From NCBI RefSeq assembly GCF_963575615.1, contig NZ_CAUYTL010000015.1, forward strand, positions 1 through 63,087: DNA of 63,087 nt, in the 5' to 3' direction. A program made the translations under genes and the position numbers. This document shows positions 27,226 through 35,439 of this stretch, in pieces. The first letter of the stretch is position 1. Each line of letters opens with the position of its first letter. The DNA comes from Listeria_A hofi (GTDB taxonomy: Bacteria > Bacillota > Bacilli > Lactobacillales > Listeriaceae). Below the pieces are notes generated by a model. It was not told the origin of the DNA. It saw only the letters and a program-made list of their open reading frames with translations, and did no database searches.

Positions 27226-27906
27226 TTATTGATAATAATAATAATAGTTATTTGCGTTATTCTTCACATGATTTAGAACCGTGCCGATAATAGGAACCTG
27301 CGTATTTTGCAGTTGCATCACGGCTGTTTTTGCACGTTCTTTTAGGGTTTTTTCACTTCGCAGGACGACAATTACGCCTTCCACATAGGGGGTTAAAACA
27401 AGGGCATCAGATGAAGCTAAGATAGGTGGGGTATCAATAATAATTTGATCGAATTGTTCTGCAAATTTCTTAATTAGCTGCTCCATTTTTTTAGAAGCAA
27501 GCAGTTCATTCGGATTAGGTGCCATTGTCCCACTCGTCAAAACTGTTAAATTTTCGATGTCCGTTTGATGACTTACATCTTTAAGCTCTGTTCTACTATC
27601 TGTGAGCATATCGGATAACCCAATATTATAAGGAATGCCAAATGTCTGATGACTTGTCGGTTTTCGCATATCCGCATCAATGAGTAATGTTTTTTCTCCT
27701 TGCTTGGCGTAGCAAATAGCCAGGTTCGCTGACACTGTCGATTTACCGCTTTCTGGTTCTGGCGATGTTACTAAAATCGATGCATACTCACGTTCCACCG
27801 AAGAAAAATGAATAGCTGCTCGAAGTGTCTTGAATTGTTCCGCAATCGGGGAACTCGGATTTGTTTCTGTAATCAACTTTCTTTGGCTTTTTATTTGTTT
27901 ACTCAC
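27226..27906 (-). CDS. Bacterial tyrosine kinase (CapB/YwqD type)
   Basis: The 226-residue cytosolic protein has a BY-kinase Walker A (PEPESGKST near 48), Walker A' (LLIDADMR near 76) and Walker B (IIIDTPP near 155), and ends with a tyrosine cluster NNYYYYYQ for autophosphorylation. It works with the membrane adaptor encoded just upstream to control polymer length and export. The start is GTG, nine bases after AGGA. Confidence 0.95.
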   Translation of the reverse strand: MSKQIKSQRKLITETNPSSPIAEQFKTLRAAIHFSSVEREYASILVTSPEPESGKSTVSANLAICYAKQGEKTLLIDADMRKPTSHQTFGIPYNIGLSDMLTDSRTELKDVSHQTDIENLTVLTSGTMAPNPNELLASKKMEQLIKKFAEQFDQIIIDTPPILASSDALVLTPYVEGVIVVLRSEKTLKERAKTAVMQLQNTQVPIIGTVLNHVKNNANNYYYYYQ

Positions 27907-27912
27907 TGGACA

Positions 27913-28641
27913 CTATCCTTTCCTATTCTTTCGTCTCTTGCCTGCTTTATGCTCTAGTACATCCTCGTCTTTTATTTCATTAATCATGGATAGCACGGGA
28001 AGCCCTAACGTTTGCTCCACATCCTCTGCTGTTTTAATCGAGCGGTCAAATAAATTACGAATAAACGCAATCACGATTCCAAAAACTAATCCTAACAAGC
28101 TCGCCACAATAATTAGTAGCGCTGTGTGAGGCTTTATCGGTTGTGTATCCGCTTCCAACACTGCTTCTGATAGTGTATAAATATTGTTTATCTTCATGAT
28201 TTTAGGAATTTCTTTTCTGAATATACGAACCGTTTCATTAGAAATTTGGACGGCGTCTGCAGCGTTTGAACTCTCCACATTGATTTTGACGACTTGTGAA
28301 TCAGATGTACTATTTACTTTAATCATCTTCTCGAGCTCTTTAGTGGTGTACGCGTCATCCATGTTATCTGATACTTGCCTTAAAATTCGCGGACTTGTGA
28401 TAATTGACGTATACGTATTGATAAGTTGCAAGTTCGCCTGTACCTCTTGTGATTGAACAACCGTATTCTGTGGTACCGACTGATTAATTAATATTTGCGT
28501 TTCACTTTGGTAGATTGGAGTTGAGAAGAAGTAAAGGTAGCCACTCATAAGCAAGGCACTAACACACATACTTATAAAAATAATCCACTTATTCTTTTTC
28601 AAAAGATCCCATATTTGTTTGATGTTTAAACTATCTTCCAT
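27913..28641 (-). CDS. Wzz/CapA-type chain-length regulator and kinase adaptor
   Basis: The 242-residue protein has two membrane helices (about 20-36 and 175-197) flanking an extracellular domain with the Wzz start LNIKQIWDLLKKNKW and a Pro-rich segment before the second helix (QPIKPHTALL). In Firmicutes this adaptor activates the separate BY-kinase, which is the next gene. GGAGG precedes the ATG. Confidence 0.93.
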   Translation of the reverse strand: MEDSLNIKQIWDLLKKNKWIIFISMCVSALLMSGYLYFFSTPIYQSETQILINQSVPQNTVVQSQEVQANLQLINTYTSIITSPRILRQVSDNMDDAYTTKELEKMIKVNSTSDSQVVKINVESSNAADAVQISNETVRIFRKEIPKIMKINNIYTLSEAVLEADTQPIKPHTALLIIVASLLGLVFGIVIAFIRNLFDRSIKTAEDVEQTLGLPVLSMINEIKDEDVLEHKAGKRRKNRKG

Positions 28642-28655
28642 TGTTGCCTCCTGGC

Positions 28656-29942
28656 TTATTCCGCTATTGGAACTAACTTTTTACTGCTTTTTTGCATCTC
28701 ATATAAGTTGCCCATATTGTAAATCGCCACTGTTTCCATCTTCGGAATCACATTTTTTGTATCAAATATATGTTTCTGTTTCATACCTGCCAGCTGTTCT
28801 GCCGTCACGGTTTTAAATTCACTATGATCTGTTAGCACACAAATTAAGTCTGAACCTTCTACAGCCTTCTCCAAATCAGATTCAATCCAAGATGTTTTCA
28901 CATGCGGATCAAAAACAGAGAATTCAAAAGTCGTTTCTTTTCCCAAAAGCTCGATAATTTCAAGAGCTGGGCTTTCACGAATATCGTCCACATCACCTTT
29001 ATATGTCACACCGAAAACCGTTATTTTTTTGCCATTAATGACTTCCATCAAGCCTTTTACTTTTTCTGCAATGAAGTTCGGCATCGAATTATTAATAGCA
29101 CGTGCTTGTTGAATTAGTGGTGTGTTGTGAGGCGTTGTCGCAACAATAAAGTATGGATCAACAGCTAAACAATGACCACCAACTCCTGGGCCAGGTTGAT
29201 GCAGGTTAACACGAGGATGTTTATTCGCCATCTCAATGACTTCCAATGCATTAATACCTAGCGTGTCACCAATTTTTGCAAGCTCATTCGCAAGAGCAAT
29301 ATTGACGTCTCGATACGTATTTTCCATCAATTTCGAAAGTTCCGCAGCGCCTGCTGTTGCTTCAATCAGTTCACCTTGAACAAAAATGCCATACACTTTC
29401 TTTCCTGCTTCGATGCAAGCTGGCGTCAAACCTCCTATAATTCGATTATTGTGCACCAATTCATGAATAATTTTCCCCGGTAGCACACGCTCTGGACAAT
29501 GAACTAAAAAGATATCCTCTCCTACGATAAACCCGTTTTCTTCCAACATCGGTTTTACTACATCTTCTGTCGTGCGTGGTGCTATAGTCGATTCTACTAT
29601 CATGACGTTTCCTTTTTTTAGATAAGGTAGTGTTTTTTTTACAGCATCTTTGACATGTTTTAAGTCACATGTTCGGTAAGCATCAGCTTTATTAGGCGTC
29701 GGCACAGCAATGATAAAAACGTCCGCTTCTTCTAGATCCAACTGTGCTTTAAAATTACCTGATAACAAAGCTTTCGTTAATTCTGTTTGAAGCCCTGGTT
29801 CCTCGATATGAATTTTTCCAGCGTTAAGCATATTCACCGCATCTGCTTTCAAGTCAATACCTATAACGCGCTGGCCATGATTAGCAAACATAATTGCTGT
29901 TGGTAAACCAATATAGCCTAACCCAATGACTGCGATTTTCAA
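28656..29942 (-). CDS. UDP-N-acetyl-D-mannosamine dehydrogenase-like enzyme (WecC type)
   Basis: The 428-residue protein has an N-terminal NAD-binding fold (IGLGYIGLPTAI), the catalytic Cys in GPGVGGHCLAVDPYF (near 250-265) and the C-terminal UDP-binding domain with GVTYKGDVDDIRESP. The segment HCPERVLPGKIIHELVHN is typical of WecC-like UDP-ManNAc dehydrogenases and less so of UDP-glucose dehydrogenases. It makes a uronic acid nucleotide, likely UDP-ManNAcA, for the polymer. TTG start after GAGGAG. No 2-epimerase gene accompanies it, so UDP-ManNAc would have to come from the wall-teichoic-acid pathway. Confidence 0.9.
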   Translation of the reverse strand: MKIAVIGLGYIGLPTAIMFANHGQRVIGIDLKADAVNMLNAGKIHIEEPGLQTELTKALLSGNFKAQLDLEEADVFIIAVPTPNKADAYRTCDLKHVKDAVKKTLPYLKKGNVMIVESTIAPRTTEDVVKPMLEENGFIVGEDIFLVHCPERVLPGKIIHELVHNNRIIGGLTPACIEAGKKVYGIFVQGELIEATAGAAELSKLMENTYRDVNIALANELAKIGDTLGINALEVIEMANKHPRVNLHQPGPGVGGHCLAVDPYFIVATTPHNTPLIQQARAINNSMPNFIAEKVKGLMEVINGKKITVFGVTYKGDVDDIRESPALEIIELLGKETTFEFSVFDPHVKTSWIESDLEKAVEGSDLICVLTDHSEFKTVTAEQLAGMKQKHIFDTKNVIPKMETVAIYNMGNLYEMQKSSKKLVPIAE

Positions 29943-29970
29943 AAAATCATCTCCTCATAGATTTTAAAAA

Positions 29971-30447
29971 TTACTTATTATTTGGAAGCGAAATTTCCCA
30001 TGTAGCAAGCGCCTTTGACTTTTCTTTTCCAGAAGTAACTGGCTGATAAACGAGCTCGCCTGTTTTTACGTCTTTCGGTAATTCAAAATTCAACGCACCC
30101 GTTGCTGTTTTACCAGGGGCAATTTCTGTTCCGATATTGTTTGCATCACTTTTCACTTGGTAGGTTTTATCACTAGATTTCAAAATAAAATCATTGCCAC
30201 CGATACCATATTTACTACCCGATTCATTTTTAAAGTGCATCGTTAGTTGCATAATGTTTTTATCGCCTTTTCCATTTTCTTTCATTTCTACTTTTTCAAT
30301 TTTCATGTCCACATTGTTAACCGCTTTTGTTACATTTTCTACTTTTTCTTGTTTACTTGTTTCCTCTTGTTTTGCGCCACCTGTAGTACATCCTACAAGC
30401 GAAAAAATAAATAACGCAGATAAAATAGGTATGAATATTTTTTTCAT
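29971..30447 (-). CDS. DUF4352-type lipoprotein
   Basis: The 158-residue protein has a lipoprotein signal (lipobox SLVGC, Cys near 20), a linker rich in Lys and Glu, and an Ig-like beta domain (about 45-158) of the DUF4352/TRF2-like extracellular type, with a typical MKIEKVEMKENGKG start and PGKTATGALNFELP. It should sit on the outer face of the membrane. Lying between the Ig-repeat protein and the sugar dehydrogenase, it may help assemble or anchor the polymer. Role inferred from context only. Confidence 0.82.
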   Translation of the reverse strand: MKKIFIPILSALFIFSLVGCTTGGAKQEETSKQEKVENVTKAVNNVDMKIEKVEMKENGKGDKNIMQLTMHFKNESGSKYGIGGNDFILKSSDKTYQVKSDANNIGTEIAPGKTATGALNFELPKDVKTGELVYQPVTSGKEKSKALATWEISLPNNK

Positions 30448-30497
30448 CTTATAATTCCTTTCTCGAATAGACTAATCTCTTGTCGCTTAAATAGGAT

Positions 30498-30539
30498 AAT
30501 CTGGATAAGCATTTACTCATGCAAATCCTTATCCAGATT
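30498..30539 (-). terminator. Hairpin between the Ig-repeat gene and the lipoprotein gene
   Basis: AATCTGGATAAG and CTTATCCAGATT form a perfect 12-bp stem after the Ig-repeat stop. No strong T tract follows on the minus strand, so it may be a partial terminator or an mRNA-processing/stability stem that sets different levels for the first gene and the biosynthesis genes. Confidence 0.55.
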
Positions 30540-30565
30540 CCGGTTGAGCTTTTCCAAATTACTTA

Positions 30566-33500
30566 TTATTTAATTGGGAGCATTTTTTTGTCGATTACTT
30601 TATTTGCAGCTGAATAGGCAATAACCTCTACTTGTTTTGTTGCTTTGGTTATTTTATCCTTTGCATAGTATTTAAATGTTCCATCATCCTGTGTTGCTAC
30701 AGCCATATGTTCTACGCCATCTATTTTAAGAGCCACTTTGCTCACATCACCAGCGTAAATTCCAGTAACCCAGCTGTCTGTTCCAATTGTATAAGAATTC
30801 ACATTGATAGATCCGCTAGTTGCTGATGTATCTGTTACTTTTACTGGTTTTGTATCCAATAGAGCTCCTTGAGAATTATAAGCAAGTACTTTCACAGTGT
30901 CAGATACTTTTTTGATCTTATCTTTCGCATAATATTGGAAATTCGAATCATCTACCACATTTACCGAGGAATATGTTGTTCCATTTACTTGAAGTGCTAC
31001 GCTTCTAATATCTCCAGTGTAGGTTCCTTTTACAAAACCACCTGCTTCAATATTATAATCCATAGGTGTTACCTGCCCTGCTGTGTTGTTAGACGAAACT
31101 ACTGTTACTGATTTTGTATCTACTACCGTACCTGTAGAATCATAACCGTATACTTTGACGTTATCAGACGGTTTTTTAATCTTGTCCTTCGCATAATACT
31201 GGAAGTTTGATCCATCCATAACTGCTACTGGAGCGTATTTAGTACCATTTACTTCTAATGCTACTGTTTTTACTGCACCTTTGTATGTGCCTTTAACAAA
31301 ACTATCATCGGCGATAGAATATTTTACAGGCGATACCGTTGCATTACCTTCGTGCGATTGTACAACCTTCACCTGCTTCGTATCAATCACTAGGTTTGCC
31401 AAATTGTAGGCTAGCACTTTTACATCATCAGTAATATTTTTAATTTTATCTTTCGCATAATATTGGAAACTTGATTTATCTAGGACATTTACAGCTGGAT
31501 ATGTTACTCCATTTACTTGAAGTGCTACTCTTTCAACGCTTCCAGTATAGCTTCCTTGAACAAAACTATCGTCAGCAATTGCATACGTTGATGGTGTTAC
31601 AGTACCGTTTTGTTCGCTAGCATCGCCTAAAGCAACTTTTGTACGAGAAATCTCAGTTCCTTCTACGTTATAGCCTATAATCTCGACTACATCTTTTTTT
31701 GATGAAATTTTATCTTTCGCGTAGTATTGTAGCTTGTTATTTGCGCCTACATCGACTTTATTGTAAGCTTTGCCATTAACTGCTAAGCTAATCTTTTTAA
31801 CAGCTCCTGTATATGTCCCTGATACAAAGGAATCTGTACCAACAAAATATTTATTTGCTTGGATATCCCCTTGTAGTACTGACGAATCTACTACTTTGAC
31901 TTTTACAGTTTTGATGACTTTATTGTCGCTACTGTAGGCCACTAGCTTAACATCATCTTGTAAATTTAAAATTTTATCTTTTGCATAGTATTTGTATGAT
32001 GCACCAGTTACATCGACCACCTGATGTTTTTTACCGTTTACTTCAAGCCCAACTTTAGCTACATCACCACTTACTTTCCCATTTAGCCAAGAATCTTTAC
32101 CTAGGTAGAATGTATTTACATCGATACTTCCATTTAAACTTTGAACCGTGACTTGAACTGATTTTGACGTCTTATTCCCATCTGAGTCAGTCACAGAATA
32201 GCTAACAGAGTAAACACCACTTACTGCTGGATTTACAGTATTACTCGTAACTTGAATCTTAGATGTTAAATCGCCATCCTCTTTATCGCTGGCTGTTACT
32301 CCTGAAAGTGGATTAAATGTGTCCCCTACTTGAATTGTCTTAGGATTAGCGTTGATTGTAGGTTTTTCATTAGATACTACAGTTGCTGTTGTAGCCGCGC
32401 TTTCTTTACCTTGGGCGCTTGTTTGTGTAACTTTTACTTGATCGCCTGTTTTTTGTGCAGGAACAGTAATCTTGTAATTACCATTTTGATCCGCCTTGCC
32501 CGTATATTGTTCTCCGTTAGGTAGTGTAACTGTTACTGTATTATTCATTGTAGCTTTTCCACTTATTGTGGTATCATTCGCTTTAATTTTGTTAACAGTT
32601 GGTGCATTAGGAATTGGTGCTTCTTTACTTCCTTTTATACCGACACTCACATAGGAATGGTCCACAGTAATCCCTGCTTTCGAACCACTATCGCTATAAT
32701 TTTGATGTGCTGTAATATTGTAATATTCTTGTGGCAAGTCACCTATTGTTAATCCATTCTTTAAAACTGCTTCCATTTTCATCGAGTACGGAACACTAAT
32801 TGCCAATGAGCTACCATATAAGGATGCAGCGTCCATTTTGATTTTTCCGTTCTCAGGGATGGATATATTATCATATACACTTCCATTAACTCCCGTAAAT
32901 CTAACATGAGATAAGTAAGGTACCAATGCAGGATCAACTTGGTATACGTAATAGCTATTTCTTGCAAACGTCGCTAGTGTCACTTGATATTGAAGCTCAT
33001 GTTTTAGTGAAATCACAGTGTCTGTTTTTTCAGGAATGCCATTCTCAAAACCTAATTTACCTGACGTTATATAGCTGTTTGAATTATCAATCTTTAAATC
33101 CGTGTTATTCTTTGTTAAAATAACTTGTTGTCCCGATCTACTGATATATCTTTCATCGTCTGTATACATTCCCATCTGTACTTTATATCTGTCTTGCTCA
33201 AGCGAGTCGACAGGAACATCTGTGGTGATACTAATCATCGCACTTTGGTTATACCCAATGAAAGCTCCTTTGTACATTGAACCTAATTTATAGGTATAGT
33301 TTCCATTCTTATCTTGTACTAAGTCAACACCTTTACTTGAAGTAGATGTGTTTCCTTTCAATTGCACTTTAACTATATGCTTTTGCAATGCTGGGTCCAT
33401 TTTCAACACAAATTTTTGTGAAGAAAGCGACGTTGCGGTAAGTTTATAGCGTGTAATGTAATCAAAGTTAAATGTGCTGGTGTTTTTATTGACCCATACG

Positions 33501-33724
33501 CCCGTTGTTCCTGTTGAACCCAGAGCTGAATAACTTGTCTCACCTGTATTACTAATATTTTCGTCTTCCGGAGTTTTAGTAGCGGCTTTGTTTGCTACCG
33601 TTTTTGATGCAAAAGTATTTACTGGGTTGACTGTTAATGTTGGAGCTATTGAACTTACCATAAGTGCTCCTGTAGCACTTATTAGCCCTAATTTCTTAAT
33701 AGATAATTTTAGATTTCTTTTCAT
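30566..33724 (-). CDS. Secreted Ig-repeat protein at the head of the exopolysaccharide operon
   Basis: The 1052-residue protein has a signal peptide to about residue 40 and a unique N-terminal beta-rich region (about 45-365). A bacterial Ig domain follows (about 370-455, with GNYKITVPA), then a DUF5011-like domain (about 456-535, with DKEDGDLTSKI). Six tandem repeats of about 83 residues close the protein, each carrying the word YYAKDKI and a LxVNGxxY strand. The repeats resemble Ig-like repeats found in Listeria surface proteins. There is no LPXTG, GW, WxL or transmembrane anchor, as the protein ends in KKMLPIK. I infer a released or polymer-bound matrix or adhesion protein made together with the exopolysaccharide. 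AAGGAG precedes the ATG. Confidence 0.88.
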   Translation of the reverse strand: MKRNLKLSIKKLGLISATGALMVSSIAPTLTVNPVNTFASKTVANKAATKTPEDENISNTGETSYSALGSTGTTGVWVNKNTSTFNFDYITRYKLTATSLSSQKFVLKMDPALQKHIVKVQLKGNTSTSSKGVDLVQDKNGNYTYKLGSMYKGAFIGYNQSAMISITTDVPVDSLEQDRYKVQMGMYTDDERYISRSGQQVILTKNNTDLKIDNSNSYITSGKLGFENGIPEKTDTVISLKHELQYQVTLATFARNSYYVYQVDPALVPYLSHVRFTGVNGSVYDNISIPENGKIKMDAASLYGSSLAISVPYSMKMEAVLKNGLTIGDLPQEYYNITAHQNYSDSGSKAGITVDHSYVSVGIKGSKEAPIPNAPTVNKIKANDTTISGKATMNNTVTVTLPNGEQYTGKADQNGNYKITVPAQKTGDQVKVTQTSAQGKESAATTATVVSNEKPTINANPKTIQVGDTFNPLSGVTASDKEDGDLTSKIQVTSNTVNPAVSGVYSVSYSVTDSDGNKTSKSVQVTVQSLNGSIDVNTFYLGKDSWLNGKVSGDVAKVGLEVNGKKHQVVDVTGASYKYYAKDKILNLQDDVKLVAYSSDNKVIKTVKVKVVDSSVLQGDIQANKYFVGTDSFVSGTYTGAVKKISLAVNGKAYNKVDVGANNKLQYYAKDKISSKKDVVEIIGYNVEGTEISRTKVALGDASEQNGTVTPSTYAIADDSFVQGSYTGSVERVALQVNGVTYPAVNVLDKSSFQYYAKDKIKNITDDVKVLAYNLANLVIDTKQVKVVQSHEGNATVSPVKYSIADDSFVKGTYKGAVKTVALEVNGTKYAPVAVMDGSNFQYYAKDKIKKPSDNVKVYGYDSTGTVVDTKSVTVVSSNNTAGQVTPMDYNIEAGGFVKGTYTGDIRSVALQVNGTTYSSVNVVDDSNFQYYAKDKIKKVSDTVKVLAYNSQGALLDTKPVKVTDTSATSGSINVNSYTIGTDSWVTGIYAGDVSKVALKIDGVEHMAVATQDDGTFKYYAKDKITKATKQVEVIAYSAANKVIDKKMLPIK

Positions 33725-33812
33725 ACGTATCTCCTTTTTTATGAATTCTTTTTAACCTATAAATCGATACATATCACATAGCGCATCCCTCCTTTAAATT
33801 AGGTATTCTTAT

Positions 33813-34424
33813 TCATGACATCACTATATGGCCATCTTTCATTTGTATTATGTTTTCGTCCTCTAATGCCTTTAAATTACTCTTAGCTGAGGCAACAGAA
33901 CAACTACAAAGTAATGACAAAAGTTTAACATTCACCCAGGAAGGCATTATTTTTTCATCAGCTTCAGGAATAGATGCTTTGATGTATGATAAAATAGAGA
34001 GTATGCTTTTTTTGTTAGCTGATTTGATTATTTTATAAGTATTCTGGAACTCTAAGTTTATTTGTTTAGCTAAGTACCATACAAAATTAGAGAGTATCAT
34101 CTCTTTTTCTAATTGATCGAATAGGTCAACTATATTAAAAACTAGTAATTCTGTATTTTCTAAAGAATGTATACTAACAATAGAGCTAGTCGTTTTAGAT
34201 TGTATAAATCCCGGTTCTAATAATAATGTATGACGAGCCTTCCCTTTATAAAAATTTTGTTTCAGCAACAATACACCTTTCTCTATAAAATATAGGTGTT
34301 CATCACTTAAAATGCATTTTTCATTTTTTTTTAATGAAACTAAGTTGGAGGGCATCTTTGTTCTCACTAAGTCAAACATTATTGAATTCTCTTCAAAGTA
34401 ATATTGGAATTCAAAAAAATTCAT
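33813..34424 (-). CDS. Crp/Fnr-like transcriptional regulator
   Basis: The 203-residue protein has an N-terminal beta-barrel-like sensor region (about 25-115, with LYFIEKGVLLLKQ), a central dimer helix and a C-terminal helix-turn-helix (WVNVKLLSLLCSCSVASAKS near 163-183). The similarity to Crp/Fnr proteins is distant but the layout is right. GGGGAG lies before the ATG. It is the first gene read leftwards from a divergent region shared with the LytTR regulator and directly precedes the Ig-repeat gene, so it is a good candidate activator of the exopolysaccharide locus. Confidence 0.7.
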   Translation of the reverse strand: MNFFEFQYYFEENSIMFDLVRTKMPSNLVSLKKNEKCILSDEHLYFIEKGVLLLKQNFYKGKARHTLLLEPGFIQSKTTSSIVSIHSLENTELLVFNIVDLFDQLEKEMILSNFVWYLAKQINLEFQNTYKIIKSANKKSILSILSYIKASIPEADEKIMPSWVNVKLLSLLCSCSVASAKSNLKALEDENIIQMKDGHIVMS

Positions 34425-34661
34425 TATTATCTCCCCTCAAGTTATTCAGATACGTGCTGTAGCCAAAAGAATAATAGACTACAGCTCAATATTATCTACT
34501 TAACAACGAACTACTTTATACACACTATGATAATACATATCCTCATAATTTCATTTGTATTTCAAACGCATTTTTTGTATTTTGTGTTATAAAATAAATC
34601 GATGTTCTTTTTTGTTTTTTTGCTGTACAATAGATGAACATAGGGTATACATTCACAAGGA

Positions 34662-34677
34662 AGGAGGAATTATTATC
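34662..34677 (+). promoter_or_regulatory. Strong ribosome-binding site facing an ATC/ATT start
   Basis: AGGAGG at 34662-34667 is followed by AATTATT and then ATC at 34675. No ATG, GTG or TTG lies in frame at usable distance. The sequence after ATC (KITIFENEF) is a textbook receiver-domain start, so AUC, or AUU at 34672, probably initiates translation. Confidence 0.65.
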
Positions 34678-35439
34678 AAGATTACAATTTTTGAAAATGA
34701 GTTTCTGCATGCGGAGTATATAGAGCGCGCTGTGAGGGAAGTAGAACATCCTCTTGTCAGTTTCGAGGTAGTAGTAGTCCAAGATTTTACAAGTTACTTA
34801 AAAAGTTTACAAGAAAGCGCTATATCTGATTTTGATATTTTTTTGATCGATATTGATTTGAATTTTTATTTCAACGGGATTGAAATTGCTAGTATACTGC
34901 GAAACTACAATCAACAATGTTTTATTATATTTGTTACCGGTGATCCGTCTAAAGCACTATCCTCTATTAATAGTGGTACATTACCTACTGATTATATTAT
35001 TAAAGAAGATTTCCATTCTGAAACTGTGAAAGAAAGAATTAAAAATACTATTTCTCAGATTATACAAAAACAGGTACAGCCTATGTTTGTGAAGGAAATA
35101 GTTTATCTAAATATTAGTTCTAACTCAGAAAAGATGAACATTTCTTCCATTAACTACATTGCATCTATACCAAATAATCGTTATAGCGCCACCCTACGCA
35201 CACAAACTTCAAATTTAATTATAAATACAAGTTTAGGGAAACTTAAAAAAAAATTAGCTACCTATAGTAATTTCGTCATCTTAAAATCATACATCATAAA
35301 TCTGTATAATGTAGCATCAATATCCACCTATGAAGAAAAAGTATTTTTTACAAATGGCGATTATATTATCTTAAACCCAAGAACATTAAAAAAAATAGAT
35401 GTTGCTAGAAAGGCCGGTGAACCCAGCGATGCAAGTTAA
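34675..35439 (+). CDS. LytTR-family response regulator (AgrA/ComE-like)
   Basis: From the proposed ATC start the protein has 254 residues: a receiver domain (about 1-125, phospho-acceptor Asp in FDIFLIDIDL near 55, then IIFVTGD) and a LytTR DNA-binding domain (about 150-250, with NNRYSATLRT and FVILKSYIINLYNVASI). The only standard in-frame ATG upstream (34555) would add an unlikely Phe/Cys-rich segment and has no ribosome-binding site. A TACAAT box at 34626-34631 could be the -10 element, which would put that ATG outside the mRNA. The gene overlaps its kinase gene by 11 bases. Targets are probably nearby, such as the divergent Crp-like gene and the exopolysaccharide operon. Confidence 0.85.
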   Translation: MKITIFENEFLHAEYIERAVREVEHPLVSFEVVVVQDFTSYLKSLQESAISDFDIFLIDIDLNFYFNGIEIASILRNYNQQCFIIFVTGDPSKALSSINSGTLPTDYIIKEDFHSETVKERIKNTISQIIQKQVQPMFVKEIVYLNISSNSEKMNISSINYIASIPNNRYSATLRTQTSNLIINTSLGKLKKKLATYSNFVILKSYIINLYNVASISTYEEKVFFTNGDYIILNPRTLKKIDVARKAGEPSDAS

